A stretch of DNA of 44,161 nucleotides from a virus. The position numbers were made by a program, and so were the translations under genes. The notes below the pieces were generated by a model. The model was not told the origin of the DNA and ran no database searches. It was given only the letters and a program-made list of their open reading frames with translations. Positions within the stretch are counted from its first letter, which is position 1. Every line of letters begins with the position of its first letter. Positions 1-7,093 of the stretch are shown one piece after another. Where the stretch lies: positions 1 through 44,161 of the IMG/VR virus record IMGVR_UViG_3300049793_000084. The stretch is one strand, 5' to 3'.

Positions 1-127
1 GGTTAACTTCGCTCTGAGATACCAAGCTAAACATGACGGAAAGAACCCCTCTTGGACCTCATATGAGAAACTTCGAAGAGTTATAGAGAGTACAATGTTT
101 AGTAAAACTCAAGACCTTTTGCCTGTA
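1..127. repeat. Left copy of 127-bp terminal overlap
   Basis: These bases are identical to 44035-44161. The overlap lies inside one continuous reading frame (prkA-like), which reads across the junction without a break. An exact 127-base overlap is what a de Bruijn assembler with k=127 leaves on a circular contig, so I read it as an assembly mark of a closed genome rather than a biological terminal repeat. Confidence 0.95.
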
Positions 128-265
128 ATCTCATTTGCTGGACAAGGAAATAAGGACGATAAGAAGAAACACGAGAGCTTCATCGCTAGAATGATAGAAA
201 TAGGATACACGGAAAAACAAACTCGCCGTGTAGTGGACTGGCATTTAAGGGTGATAAACTCATGA
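1..265 (+). CDS. prkA: PrkA-family serine protein kinase / AAA+ protein, C-terminal end
   Basis: This is the 3' end of the gene that starts at 42398; base 1 is the third base of a codon and the frame is open to TGA at 263-265. Joined across the circular junction the protein is 633 residues, close to the roughly 640 of E. coli YeaG. The tail (LLPVISFAGQG, then KKHESFIARMIEIGYT) matches the conserved C-terminal PrkA domain, where E. coli YeaG has LLPVISF followed by a KKHDDF-type segment. The stop overlaps the next start (ATGA at 262). The domain description is given with the 5' part. Confidence 0.93.
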   Translation, partial: VNFALRYQAKHDGKNPSWTSYEKLRRVIESTMFSKTQDLLPVISFAGQGNKDDKKKHESFIARMIEIGYTEKQTRRVVDWHLRVINS

Positions 266-381
266 GAGCGATACTAGCGGTTCTAATAGGAATAGGGATG
301 TTGGCGATTGCCAACGCCCCACAGAAGAAAACTGAAGAGCGGGACATAAAGCAAGACGAAAAGCGCCCTTCAATACATTGA
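262..381 (+). CDS. Small exported peptide, 39 aa
   Basis: It starts with ATG overlapping the prkA stop (ATGA), so translation is probably coupled. Residues 1-18 are a hydrophobic signal-like segment ending AIANA, a plausible signal peptidase I site, followed by a short, highly charged tail of about 21 residues. The mature part would be tiny and soluble in the periplasm, or the whole could stay as a membrane-anchored peptide. The segment AIANAP resembles AIANTP in the other small exported peptide at 41454-41561 on the upstream side of prkA. No family recognised. Confidence 0.6.
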   Translation: MRAILAVLIGIGMLAIANAPQKKTEERDIKQDEKRPSIH

Positions 382-393
382 GGAATCAGTATC

Positions 394-663
394 ATGAGTA
401 TATTCAGCAGTTTATTTAAGACAACAGTTATTGACACAATAGTAGGGTATAACGTTGTTAAGAGACCAGATCCAAGTGAAGCGGGTGATTACTTAGTTAG
501 GATGTACACTAAGTCTTATGTATTTAGTATGGCATGCCCTGATCAAACCTATGATGTCTACAATATAAAACGTGTAACCACTAGAAAAGAAGGTGAAGAG
601 GTTATTGCTGAGATAGAGGAATGGGGCTTTATTGACCCCTCAGATGTGGTACAAAACTTGTAG
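394..663 (+). CDS. Hypothetical protein, 89 aa, between prkA and yeaH
   Basis: The ATG at 394 follows a GGAATCAG ribosome-binding-like stretch. The product is a small mixed alpha/beta protein with a hydrophobic N-terminus (MSIFSSLFKTTVIDTIVG) and an acidic C-terminus; I see no membrane segment long enough to be certain and no known motif. It sits between the kinase and the YeaH-like gene in the same direction, so it probably belongs to the same transcript. In E. coli yeaG and yeaH are adjacent, so this is a phage-specific insertion. Function unknown. Confidence 0.75.
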   Translation: MSIFSSLFKTTVIDTIVGYNVVKRPDPSEAGDYLVRMYTKSYVFSMACPDQTYDVYNIKRVTTRKEGEEVIAEIEEWGFIDPSDVVQNL

Positions 664-691
664 AACTGTTCAATACATTAAGGAAATAGTA

Positions 692-1837
692 ATGACTATT
701 ACTGACAAGAGAACTTCAGGTAAGAACAAGTCTGTAGGCAATAGGCAGAAGTTTATTAAGCGATATAAACATCGCATTAAACGCTCTGTAGACAGCATCG
801 CTTCAGATAAAGGCATCACTGATGTCCTTAAAGACCGTAAGATTGTCATTAATAATGACGAGATAGAAGAGCCAAATTTTAATTTTGATTTAACTACAGG
901 GGAACGAGACATTATTCTTCCTGGTAATAGGAGCCTACAGAAAGGAGACAAGATACATAGACCTCCTAAAGATGAAGAAGAAGGAACAGAAGGCAGTGAC
1001 AAGGGAGAAGGCTTAGACGAATTTTCCTTTGTGCTAACTAAAGAGGAGTTTCTTGACCTTTATTTCAGTGATATGGCACTTCCTAGTTTCATTAAAGAGA
1101 GCCTAAAAGGCACCAACAAGTATAAGTTTAAGCGCACGGGATATTCTAAAGACGGTATTCCTCCTCGTCTTGACCTTGTTAAAACGCTTAAGCAAGCAAT
1201 GGCTAGACGTATTGCAACTAAATCTAGTCGCTACTTAGACGACATAGACCTACGATACAAGCATTTCACTAAACAGCCTTACCCTGTACGGCAAGCAGTG
1301 ATGATAATGCTGATGGACGTATCTGGGTCTATGGGTGAATACGAGAAAATGATTGCTAAAAAGTTCTTTCTTCTGCTATACTTATTCTTACATAAGGTGT
1401 ATAAGACAGTGGAGGTGAGATTCGTGTCACACACCCAAGAAGCAAAAGAGGTGGACGAGAAAGAATTTTTCTACGGCAAAGAAACCGGAGGCACCATTAT
1501 TTCAGCGGGACTGAAGAAGGTGAACGAAATTGTTAATGAAGTTGACCTCTCCACTACGAATGTTTACATAGCTCAAGCATCAGACGGGGACAACTGGGGA
1601 GGCGACGAAAACCTAACTGAAAACCTTGTAGTGGAACTTCTAGGAAAGGTTCAGTATTTTGCTTATATACAGACAGAACATCCTGATAGGATTAAGATGA
1701 AAGCTAAATACGGCGTCCAAGATGTGATGAGTATGTACGAGAAAATTGCTGAAGCACACAGGAACCTACAGGCTAGACATGTAGTGTCAGAATCAGAAGT
1801 GTATCCTGTACTGCGATCATTGTTTGAAAAAGATTAA
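692..1837 (+). CDS. yeaH: YeaH/YhbH-family protein (DUF444, von Willebrand A-like)
   Basis: The likely start is ATG 692, just after AAGGAAATAGTA; an in-frame upstream extension to 632 overlaps the previous gene and is not needed. The 381-residue product keeps the DUF444 layout: a basic N-terminus (SGKNKSVGNRQKFIKRYK), an acidic Gly/Glu linker near 95-110, an EYLDL-like segment (KEEFLDLYFSDMALP) and a C-terminal vWA-like fold. The metal-site motif D209-x-S211-x-S213 is present, with T268 in ETGGT and D298 in ASDGD. It is about 45 residues shorter than E. coli YeaH, mainly missing a charged helical insert before the vWA part. The family is co-encoded with PrkA and thought to act with it; the biochemical role is not settled. 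Recognised with high confidence. Confidence 0.93.
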   Translation: MTITDKRTSGKNKSVGNRQKFIKRYKHRIKRSVDSIASDKGITDVLKDRKIVINNDEIEEPNFNFDLTTGERDIILPGNRSLQKGDKIHRPPKDEEEGTEGSDKGEGLDEFSFVLTKEEFLDLYFSDMALPSFIKESLKGTNKYKFKRTGYSKDGIPPRLDLVKTLKQAMARRIATKSSRYLDDIDLRYKHFTKQPYPVRQAVMIMLMDVSGSMGEYEKMIAKKFFLLLYLFLHKVYKTVEVRFVSHTQEAKEVDEKEFFYGKETGGTIISAGLKKVNEIVNEVDLSTTNVYIAQASDGDNWGGDENLTENLVVELLGKVQYFAYIQTEHPDRIKMKAKYGVQDVMSMYEKIAEAHRNLQARHVVSESEVYPVLRSLFEKD

Positions 1838-1854
1838 ACTGTTGGAGAATGAAG

Positions 1855-2040
1855 ATGAAACCTGAATACGATCAATGGGCAGAAAACTTGCTGCAAGAAA
1901 TCTATTACGCCCCTGAAGAACACAGAGTGTCTGTAATAAAAGAGCACCTCTTAAAAGCAGTTAGAAGAGGATATGTAGACGGGGCATTAAACGATTGGGT
2001 GGCAGTTCAGGAAGCTAACCCTCAAGAAGAATCTCGATGA
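1855..2040 (+). CDS. Hypothetical protein, 61 aa
   Basis: ATG 1855 lies 8 bases after TTGGAG and is preferred over ATG 1849, which is too close to that site. The product is a small soluble, acidic, mostly helical protein (pI low, several Glu and Asp, no Cys). No family recognised. It follows yeaH by 17 bases and its stop overlaps the next start (ATGA). Confidence 0.7.
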   Translation: MKPEYDQWAENLLQEIYYAPEEHRVSVIKEHLLKAVRRGYVDGALNDWVAVQEANPQEESR

Positions 2041-2123
2041 TTGCCTATATAACAATGGTTTTGATATTGTGGACCGCCTTGGTGTGTATAATTATATACG
2101 ACAATAGGGAGAACCTAAAATGA
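2037..2123 (+). CDS. Single-span membrane peptide, 28 aa
   Basis: The start overlaps the upstream stop (ATGA at 2037) and its own stop overlaps the next start (ATGA at 2120), so both ends look translationally coupled. Residues 1-21 form one hydrophobic span (MIAYITMVLILWTALVCIII), followed by a short charged tail (YDNRENLK). The tight overlaps on both sides support it as a real gene despite its size. Function unknown. Confidence 0.55.
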   Translation: MIAYITMVLILWTALVCIIIYDNRENLK

Positions 2124-2899
2124 AACTAGTGTGGGCCAGCGATGTTCATCTAAACTTCTTGAAAGAAGAATCTAGAATAGCTTTCTATCAGTCTATCAAA
2201 GGGGACGCTCTGGTTCTAAGCGGAGACATCGCAGAAAGCCACAATGTTGTTAAGATGATAGGTGAGGCGGAGAAGCACACTTCTCTTCCTATCTATTTCG
2301 TATTAGGCAATCACGATTTCTATGGGTCTAGCGCTGCTGCTGTTAAGAGCTCGGTGAGACCCTTAGGGTGGCTACCTAAAAACAACGGAGTGCGCCTGAG
2401 CCCCTCTACAATCCTCTTAGGAGTGGACGGATGGGGAGACTGTCGCAGCGGGGACTTCGAGAACAGTCGATTAGTTATGAATGACTGGATATACATCGAA
2501 GAACTTAGGAAAGGATACTCTAAAGGAATGAATCGTCTTAAGAAAGCCCTTCAAGTTTTAGCAGACAGAGATGCTAGAGCACTTAAGACAAAAGTTAACA
2601 ATGCAATAAAGAAGGGATACACAAAGGTTATCATAGTTACACACGTCCCTCCCTTCGAAGAAGTGTCTTTGTATGCTGGACGAAAAAGCACGCCTAGTGG
2701 ACTCCCTTTCTTTGTGTCTAAAATATTAGGTGAATCTATACTCCCTATAGCTAAAGCTCAACCAAAGATTGACTTTTTGTGGTTAAGCGGCCATACTCAT
2801 AGTAGAGCAAAGTATAAGCCATGTAATAACATGACAGTTAAAGTAGCAAAAGCAGAATATTGTAGTCCACAGGTTGAGGAGATAATAAATGTGGAGTAA
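2120..2899 (+). CDS. Calcineurin-like metallophosphoesterase (copy 1)
   Basis: The 259-residue protein has the full metallophosphoesterase motif series: D8-x-H10 (SDVH), GD at 35-36, GNHD at 63-66, the TH of THVPP at 174-175, and GHTH at 224-227. The active site would hold two metal ions and cleave phosphoester bonds; the substrate cannot be read from sequence (nucleotide, nucleic acid or phosphoprotein are all possible). It lies between the yeaH-like and spoVR-like genes, overlapping membrane-peptide genes at both ends. Placement next to a protein kinase makes a phosphatase role tempting, but that is inference. It is not close to the second phosphoesterase at 7094. Confidence 0.9.
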   Translation: MKLVWASDVHLNFLKEESRIAFYQSIKGDALVLSGDIAESHNVVKMIGEAEKHTSLPIYFVLGNHDFYGSSAAAVKSSVRPLGWLPKNNGVRLSPSTILLGVDGWGDCRSGDFENSRLVMNDWIYIEELRKGYSKGMNRLKKALQVLADRDARALKTKVNNAIKKGYTKVIIVTHVPPFEEVSLYAGRKSTPSGLPFFVSKILGESILPIAKAQPKIDFLWLSGHTHSRAKYKPCNNMTVKVAKAEYCSPQVEEIINVE

Positions 2900-3035
2900 A
2901 CTGAAAAACACATTGGTTGTAACTATCTCGTCTATAGTGATTTCTCTTGGTGTAATACTGATTGGAGTTATTTGTGTTGTGCTTTCTATCTCTATTATTC
3001 CTGTGTTAAGTTTCATACTAGGAGTCCATCAATGA
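2889..3035 (+). CDS. Hydrophobic membrane peptide, 48 aa
   Basis: ATG 2889 overlaps the end of the phosphoesterase gene and the TGA overlaps the SpoVR-like start (AATGA at 3032). The protein is almost entirely hydrophobic from residue 8 to 45, with a basic N-terminus (MWSKLK), which suggests one long span or a two-helix hairpin with a tight turn. No Cys pair or known motif. It is the third very small membrane or exported protein in the PrkA-YeaH-SpoVR block. Function unknown. Confidence 0.6.
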   Translation: MWSKLKNTLVVTISSIVISLGVILIGVICVVLSISIIPVLSFILGVHQ

Positions 3036-4510
3036 ACAAGCCAATGTTTACAGGAAGTGAATGGGACATGGACATGCTACATTCTATGTGGAAGACAATA
3101 GACGATGTAGGCAAGAACACATTTGGACTAGATTATTATGAACCCCAAATAGAAATTATTTCCAGTGAACAAATGCTAGATGCCTACTCTTCTGTGGCCA
3201 TGCCAGTTATGTATTCTCATTGGAGTTTCGGCAAGACATTCATACAGAACGAAAGACAATACGCTAAAGGCATGCAGGGGCTCGCCTACGAGGTTGTAAT
3301 CAACACTAACCCCTGTATAGCCTATTTGATGGAAAACAACACAGCGACGCTCCAGGCCCTTGTATTGGCACATGCCAGCTGTGGACACAGTCATTTCTTT
3401 AAGAACAACTATCTATTTAAGAACTGGACAGAAGCCGACTCCATTATTGAATACTTGAAGTTTGCTAAGAAGTTTATTAAAAGCTGTGAAGAAAAATATG
3501 GAGAGAAACGAGTAGAGAAACTGTTAGATGCGTGCCATAGTTTACAGAATCATGGATTCGATAAATATAAGAAGCCCTCCAAGCTCTCCACAGAATTAAA
3601 GTTTCAACGAAAGAAACAATGGGAAAACTATTTTGAAAATACATTCAATGACTTATGGCGCACTGTCCCGAGAATTCCAGAGGGAAAACCCGAAGAATAC
3701 AAAGACGCCTCCTTTCCAGAAGAGAACATATTATACTTCTTAGAAAAGAATAGCCCTATATTAGAAGACTGGGAAAGAGAAATTGTCAGAATAGTGAGAA
3801 AGATTGCTCAGTATTTTTATCCTCAACGACAAACGCAACTGCTTAACGAAGGGTTTGCTACATTCACCCACCATATGATAATGACTGAACTACATGACCA
3901 GGGCCACTTAACTGACGGGGCGTACATAGAGTTTCTTACGAACCACGCAGGTGTTATTGCCCAGCAGTCATGGGAAAGCAAACACTACAGGGGCATTAAT
4001 GTATACGCATTAGGCTTCGCTATGCTTATGGACATAAAGAGGATGTGCCTCGAGCCAGACGACGAAGACAGGAAGTGGTTCCCTGAACTAGAAGGAGCAG
4101 ATTGGCTAGCCACTATTAAGTATATTGTAGAGAATTACAGGGACGAAAGCTTTGTGCTCCAATACCTGTCCCCTAAGGTGGCAAGACGATTCAAACTATT
4201 TTCTATCCACGTTAAAGAAAAGACCCCTTATTTAAAAGTTAATGCTACACACGATGAGGAATCGTTCTTACACATCAGAAAAGCGTTAGCTGAAATGTAT
4301 GATTTAAGTAGGAATATTCCTCAAATAGAGGTGGTTGGAGTGGACTGGAAAGATGATAGATGGCTGTACCTTGAGCACATAACTAAGGACAATCAACGAT
4401 TAGAATATTACGACATGAGAAAAACTGTGCAGTACATAAGAGACTTATGGGGATTTACCGTGAAGATGGAATATGTAGACTTAGACGGAAAACCTCTTGA
4501 TGATGTTTAG
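3032..4510 (+). CDS. spoVR: SpoVR / YcgB family protein
   Basis: Start chosen at ATG 3032 after TAGGAGTCCATCA; the 492-residue length fits the family (about 500). Conserved blocks are all present in order: YYEPQIEIISSEQMLDAYSS near 35-54, HWSFGK near 63-68, GLAYEVVINTNPCIAYLMEN near 83-102, the His-rich HASCGHSHFFKNNYLF at 114-129, LYFLEKNSP near 234-242, YFYPQRQTQLLNEGFATF near 261-278, and INVYALGFAM. The H-x4-H and NEG(F/W)AT blocks look like a metal-binding, metalloprotease-like core, but no activity is established for the family. SpoVR co-occurs with PrkA and YeaH across bacteria; B. subtilis SpoVR affects spore cortex formation. Here all three sit in one cluster. Confidence 0.95.
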   Translation: MNKPMFTGSEWDMDMLHSMWKTIDDVGKNTFGLDYYEPQIEIISSEQMLDAYSSVAMPVMYSHWSFGKTFIQNERQYAKGMQGLAYEVVINTNPCIAYLMENNTATLQALVLAHASCGHSHFFKNNYLFKNWTEADSIIEYLKFAKKFIKSCEEKYGEKRVEKLLDACHSLQNHGFDKYKKPSKLSTELKFQRKKQWENYFENTFNDLWRTVPRIPEGKPEEYKDASFPEENILYFLEKNSPILEDWEREIVRIVRKIAQYFYPQRQTQLLNEGFATFTHHMIMTELHDQGHLTDGAYIEFLTNHAGVIAQQSWESKHYRGINVYALGFAMLMDIKRMCLEPDDEDRKWFPELEGADWLATIKYIVENYRDESFVLQYLSPKVARRFKLFSIHVKEKTPYLKVNATHDEESFLHIRKALAEMYDLSRNIPQIEVVGVDWKDDRWLYLEHITKDNQRLEYYDMRKTVQYIRDLWGFTVKMEYVDLDGKPLDDV

Positions 4511-4519
4511 GAGAGCAAA

Positions 4520-4570
4520 ATGACCATAGTGGTAGTTCCAATACTAGTTGCACTATCGATACACTTCTAA
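4520..4570 (+). CDS. Possible 16-aa hydrophobic peptide
   Basis: A strong TTAGGAGAG site lies just before ATG 4520. The reading frame encodes a 16-residue hydrophobic peptide (MTIVVVPILVALSIHF) that would just span a membrane. It fills the gap between spoVR and the zinc-ribbon gene. It may be a real micropeptide or a leader whose translation affects the next gene. Confidence 0.35.
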   Translation: MTIVVVPILVALSIHF

Positions 4571-4591
4571 TAACATAAGAGCGGGAAGACT

Positions 4592-4792
4592 ATGCCAATA
4601 CATGAGTATGAATGTTCTAAAGGGTGCCCACCTTGGGAAGAAATACAGAAGATGGGCGATAAGCCTAAAAGTGTATGTCCTACATGTAATAAGAAGACAG
4701 CTAAGCGTCTTATAAGCACAGGCGGTTTTATACTGAAAGGCAGAGGGTTTCATAGGCCTTCTAGGCAGGAGAGTGACAATGAAATTAATTAA
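4592..4792 (+). CDS. FmdB-like zinc-ribbon protein
   Basis: The 66-residue protein opens MPIHEYECSKGCPPWEEIQKM and ends with a Gly-rich segment (ISTGGFILKGRGFHR), the pattern of the FmdB_ssd zinc-ribbon family (typically MPxYEYxC then CPxC then GFxLKGxGWY). Four cysteines, C8, C12, C29 and C32 (the last two in CPTC), could bind zinc. Family members are small putative regulators, often next to enzymes. The stop at 4792 overlaps the start of the aminopeptidase gene, so the two are probably co-translated. Confidence 0.8.
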   Translation: MPIHEYECSKGCPPWEEIQKMGDKPKSVCPTCNKKTAKRLISTGGFILKGRGFHRPSRQESDNEIN

Positions 4793-5645
4793 AGAGCTGG
4801 GGCTTATGCCCCCTAATAAGCTAACGCCCATAGAACTGGCCAACTACTTCCAAGAAAAAGAGTTTGCCTCCACCAGTCCTAATTTAGTTGGACTAAAGAC
4901 TGTAGGAGGAAGTAAAGCTTGGCTGGGCCACTCTAAGGTGGGACGAGGAACAACGTCAATGAAAATCGCCATAGTGGGCAAGGGAATAACGTTCGACGCA
5001 GGAGGCATCTCTATAAAGCCCGCTAAGAACATGCATGAAATGAAAATGGACATGTTAGGAGCAGCCACTGTGTTAGCATTAGCGAAGCCTCTAAGTAAGT
5101 TAGAAGGCACCTTTCATCTATATGGATGCTGTGCTGAGAATACGTTCCATCACGACAGTATGCGACCTGGCGACGTAATCACCTATCAAGACGGCACTAC
5201 GGTGGAGATTATAGACACAGATGCGGAAGGACGCCTTGTCTTAGCAGATGGTATACTCGAGGCTAAGAAGCATTCTCCTGATTTTATAATAACGATAGCA
5301 ACCCTCACAGGAGCAGCTCGAGCCGCTTTAGGCGAAGGCACCGCACTGTTTAGTAATAGAAAGTTGAATGCAAAGATGTTCCTAATTGCAGCAGAGCAGT
5401 GTAACGAAGAAGTGTGGGAGATGCCTATCTGGGAGCAACACAGAAAAAACATTAAGGGACAGAAAGGTGTCTCTGACATAAAGAACTTAGGTACGATAGC
5501 AGGAGCGTCCACAGCAGCAGCTTTCCTTGAACACTTTGTGGGAGATGTTCCGTGGATACACTTAGATATTGCAGGAAGTGCGTATAAAGACGGAGTGCCG
5601 ACAGGGGCTATGTATAAAACTCTAAGAAAATACTTAGGAGATTAA
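4779..5645 (+). CDS. M17 leucyl-aminopeptidase-like catalytic domain
   Basis: Start taken at ATG 4779, 7 bases after AGGAG, rather than GTG 4773. The 288-residue protein contains the whole M17 di-metal active site: K68 and D73 in GKGITFDAGG, K80 in ISIKP, D91 in MDMLGAA, and D148, E150, R152 in DTDAEGRL. M17 aminopeptidases remove N-terminal residues from peptides in the cytoplasm, usually as hexamers. Cellular enzymes are about 500 residues with an N-terminal domain of some 150-190 residues; here only about 60 residues precede the catalytic core, so the N-terminal domain is missing. All catalytic residues remain, so it is probably active rather than a relic. Rare in phages to my knowledge. 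Confidence 0.92.
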   Translation: MKLIKELGLMPPNKLTPIELANYFQEKEFASTSPNLVGLKTVGGSKAWLGHSKVGRGTTSMKIAIVGKGITFDAGGISIKPAKNMHEMKMDMLGAATVLALAKPLSKLEGTFHLYGCCAENTFHHDSMRPGDVITYQDGTTVEIIDTDAEGRLVLADGILEAKKHSPDFIITIATLTGAARAALGEGTALFSNRKLNAKMFLIAAEQCNEEVWEMPIWEQHRKNIKGQKGVSDIKNLGTIAGASTAAAFLEHFVGDVPWIHLDIAGSAYKDGVPTGAMYKTLRKYLGD

Positions 5646-5646
5646 C

Positions 5647-5802
5647 ATGAAATTTTTTAGCAGAGAAGATGCACTGTCTTATTGGTTGGCAGCAGACAAT
5701 ATGAGTGGTGGAGTGCAAATTGATTTTAACACTTGGGTGGACACGCAAAAAATCACGTGGCTTAACGAAGAAGACCAAGAGTTCATAAGAAGTTTCGAAT
5801 GA
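5647..5802 (+). CDS. Hypothetical protein, 51 aa
   Basis: ATG 5647 follows the aminopeptidase stop by one base and the stop overlaps the HNH gene start (ATGA at 5799). The preceding TTAGGAGATTAAC supplies a ribosome-binding site. The product is small, acidic and Trp-containing (YWLAADN, FNTWVDTQKITWLNEEDQ). No family recognised. Confidence 0.65.
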   Translation: MKFFSREDALSYWLAADNMSGGVQIDFNTWVDTQKITWLNEEDQEFIRSFE

Positions 5803-6248
5803 TTAAGAGAGTCCAAATAGAAGGAAACTGGTTTAAAGTGTCTGAAAAAACAGGAAGGCTGTCAAAGGTGCCTCTAACCCGATGCTCTAATACGATGACA
5901 GAATCAGAGTATAAGGCTTGGGTTCTAGGAGGACTAGCAAACATGACACGTAAGTGGAAGCCTGCTAATGATGCCTGGAAGATTAACACAAGGGTTAAAC
6001 CTAAAGACGTAAAGGGGGCACACAGGATAGAACACCAGTGTGCTCATTGTTTAGTTTGGGGACCAAAGAAAACACGAACAAATAAATGGGGAATGGAGTT
6101 AGACCACATAGTGCCTAAGGGAGGTCTAAGCGATTTCTCAAAAACTGAGCAGTGGATTGAACGAGCGTTCGTAGAGATAGAGGGCTATCAGAAATTGTGC
6201 ACTGACTGCCATCGTACAAAAACCAATGAGGAGAAAAAGAATGGATGA
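5799..6248 (+). CDS. HNH endonuclease
   Basis: The 149-residue protein has a classic HNH core: CAHC near 81-84, ELDHIVPKGG near 100-109 with the catalytic His in DHIVP, then LCTDCHRTKTNEEK near the C-terminus, where CxxC completes a zinc site and the HRxKTN segment gives the N/H residues. Such proteins nick or cut DNA. It is a free-standing gene, not inside an intron as far as I can see; it could be a homing nuclease or a packaging/replication nickase. It sits after the aminopeptidase gene and overlaps its neighbours. Confidence 0.88.
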   Translation: MIKRVQIEGNWFKVSEKTGRLSKVPLTRCSNTMTESEYKAWVLGGLANMTRKWKPANDAWKINTRVKPKDVKGAHRIEHQCAHCLVWGPKKTRTNKWGMELDHIVPKGGLSDFSKTEQWIERAFVEIEGYQKLCTDCHRTKTNEEKKNG

Positions 6249-6456
6249 GGAAATGATGTTCTTAGGAGCAGCGGGAAGCAACTATCTGGCAGAACTAATA
6301 GGAAGCAGACAGCACTTAAGTGATTCCTCTAAGTTGCTTTCTTTATTGGACGAAGTGATTGAAGCAGAAATAGAACTAGCACTGATGGGAGCCAAGAAGG
6401 CTAAGAGCGAAGTTATAAAGAATAGTAAAGACAACGTAGTGCGTCCCATCAAATGA
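6241..6456 (+). CDS. Hypothetical protein, 71 aa
   Basis: ATG 6241 is preceded by GAGGAG inside the end of the HNH gene; its first codons overlap that gene's stop. The protein is helical, with acidic residues and Leu/Ala spacing (SKLLSLLDEVIEAEIELALMG) suggesting an amphipathic or coiled-coil helix, and a basic C-terminal tail. No family recognised. Confidence 0.65.
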   Translation: MDEEMMFLGAAGSNYLAELIGSRQHLSDSSKLLSLLDEVIEAEIELALMGAKKAKSEVIKNSKDNVVRPIK

Positions 6457-6468
6457 GGAGAATATAAA

Positions 6469-6657
6469 ATGTCAATGAAGTTTTCACACGAGTTTAGAGA
6501 CCTTTCGGGGAAATTGGTGTCCACCGTAAAGTTTGAGCTTTTAGTTGACGACTCTATACTAGATGTATTGGAGGCGTTTAGGAGCTTTTTAGTAGCTGTG
6601 ACGTTTTCTCCCGAACAAGTGGACAAATACATTAAAGGAGTCTGGGATGAGGAATGA
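6469..6657 (+). CDS. Hypothetical protein, 62 aa
   Basis: ATG 6469 follows GAGGAGAATATAAA, a strong site. The small protein has beta-like N-terminal residues and a helical middle (ILDVLEAFRSFLVAV). It overlaps the next gene by 11 bases. No family recognised. Confidence 0.7.
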   Translation: MSMKFSHEFRDLSGKLVSTVKFELLVDDSILDVLEAFRSFLVAVTFSPEQVDKYIKGVWDEE

Positions 6658-7072
6658 AGAGGGTAAGCTCTCTCCGTTTCACGAGTGGGGCGAGGAAGAC
6701 TTTGACTGGAACGCATTAAATGCGGCATCCCTTTATTTACACGACAGGTGCAGACAATTTGCTCGACTAGGAGTGTGGACCAAAGAGAAATATGGGACGC
6801 TACGGGTGTCAACTACGTGTGCCTACTTTATAGAATATGATTTCATACACCATATTTTCTATCCGGGATACGTTAGATATATGTTCCCGAGATGGTTTAG
6901 GACATACGTTGACTGGCCAGTGGGAAAAGCACTGAGGAAACTGGGAATAATACTCTTTGTTCAGAAATACCAGACAGCAGTGTTGAAACATTTTTGGAAA
7001 CGAGCAGCTAAGAAATGGCCACACATATCAGAAGAGATATTAGATGAATATCACTATTATTTTGACAAATAG
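6647..7072 (+). CDS. Hypothetical protein, 141 aa
   Basis: ATG 6647 lies after AAAGGAGTCTGGG. The product is rich in aromatic residues (many Tyr, Phe, Trp) and basic in its C-terminal half. A KEKYGTLRV segment near residue 45 resembles a K-x-K-(W/F/Y)-GTLR motif I recall from uncharacterised phage proteins. No transmembrane segment is clear. Function unknown. Confidence 0.75.
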   Translation: MRNEEGKLSPFHEWGEEDFDWNALNAASLYLHDRCRQFARLGVWTKEKYGTLRVSTTCAYFIEYDFIHHIFYPGYVRYMFPRWFRTYVDWPVGKALRKLGIILFVQKYQTAVLKHFWKRAAKKWPHISEEILDEYHYYFDK

Positions 7073-7093
7073 TTAATGAAAGGGGAGATTTAA

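Noticed and set aside
1-127. Genuine direct terminal repeat of a linear phage genome
   Set aside because: It lies inside the coding sequence of prkA, which reads through without change, and its length equals a standard assembler k-mer; an assembly overlap explains it better.
632-691. 20-residue N-terminal extension of the YeaH-like protein
   Set aside because: It overlaps the previous gene, has no better ribosome-binding site, and family members begin near MT(x)(x)DKR, which fits ATG 692.
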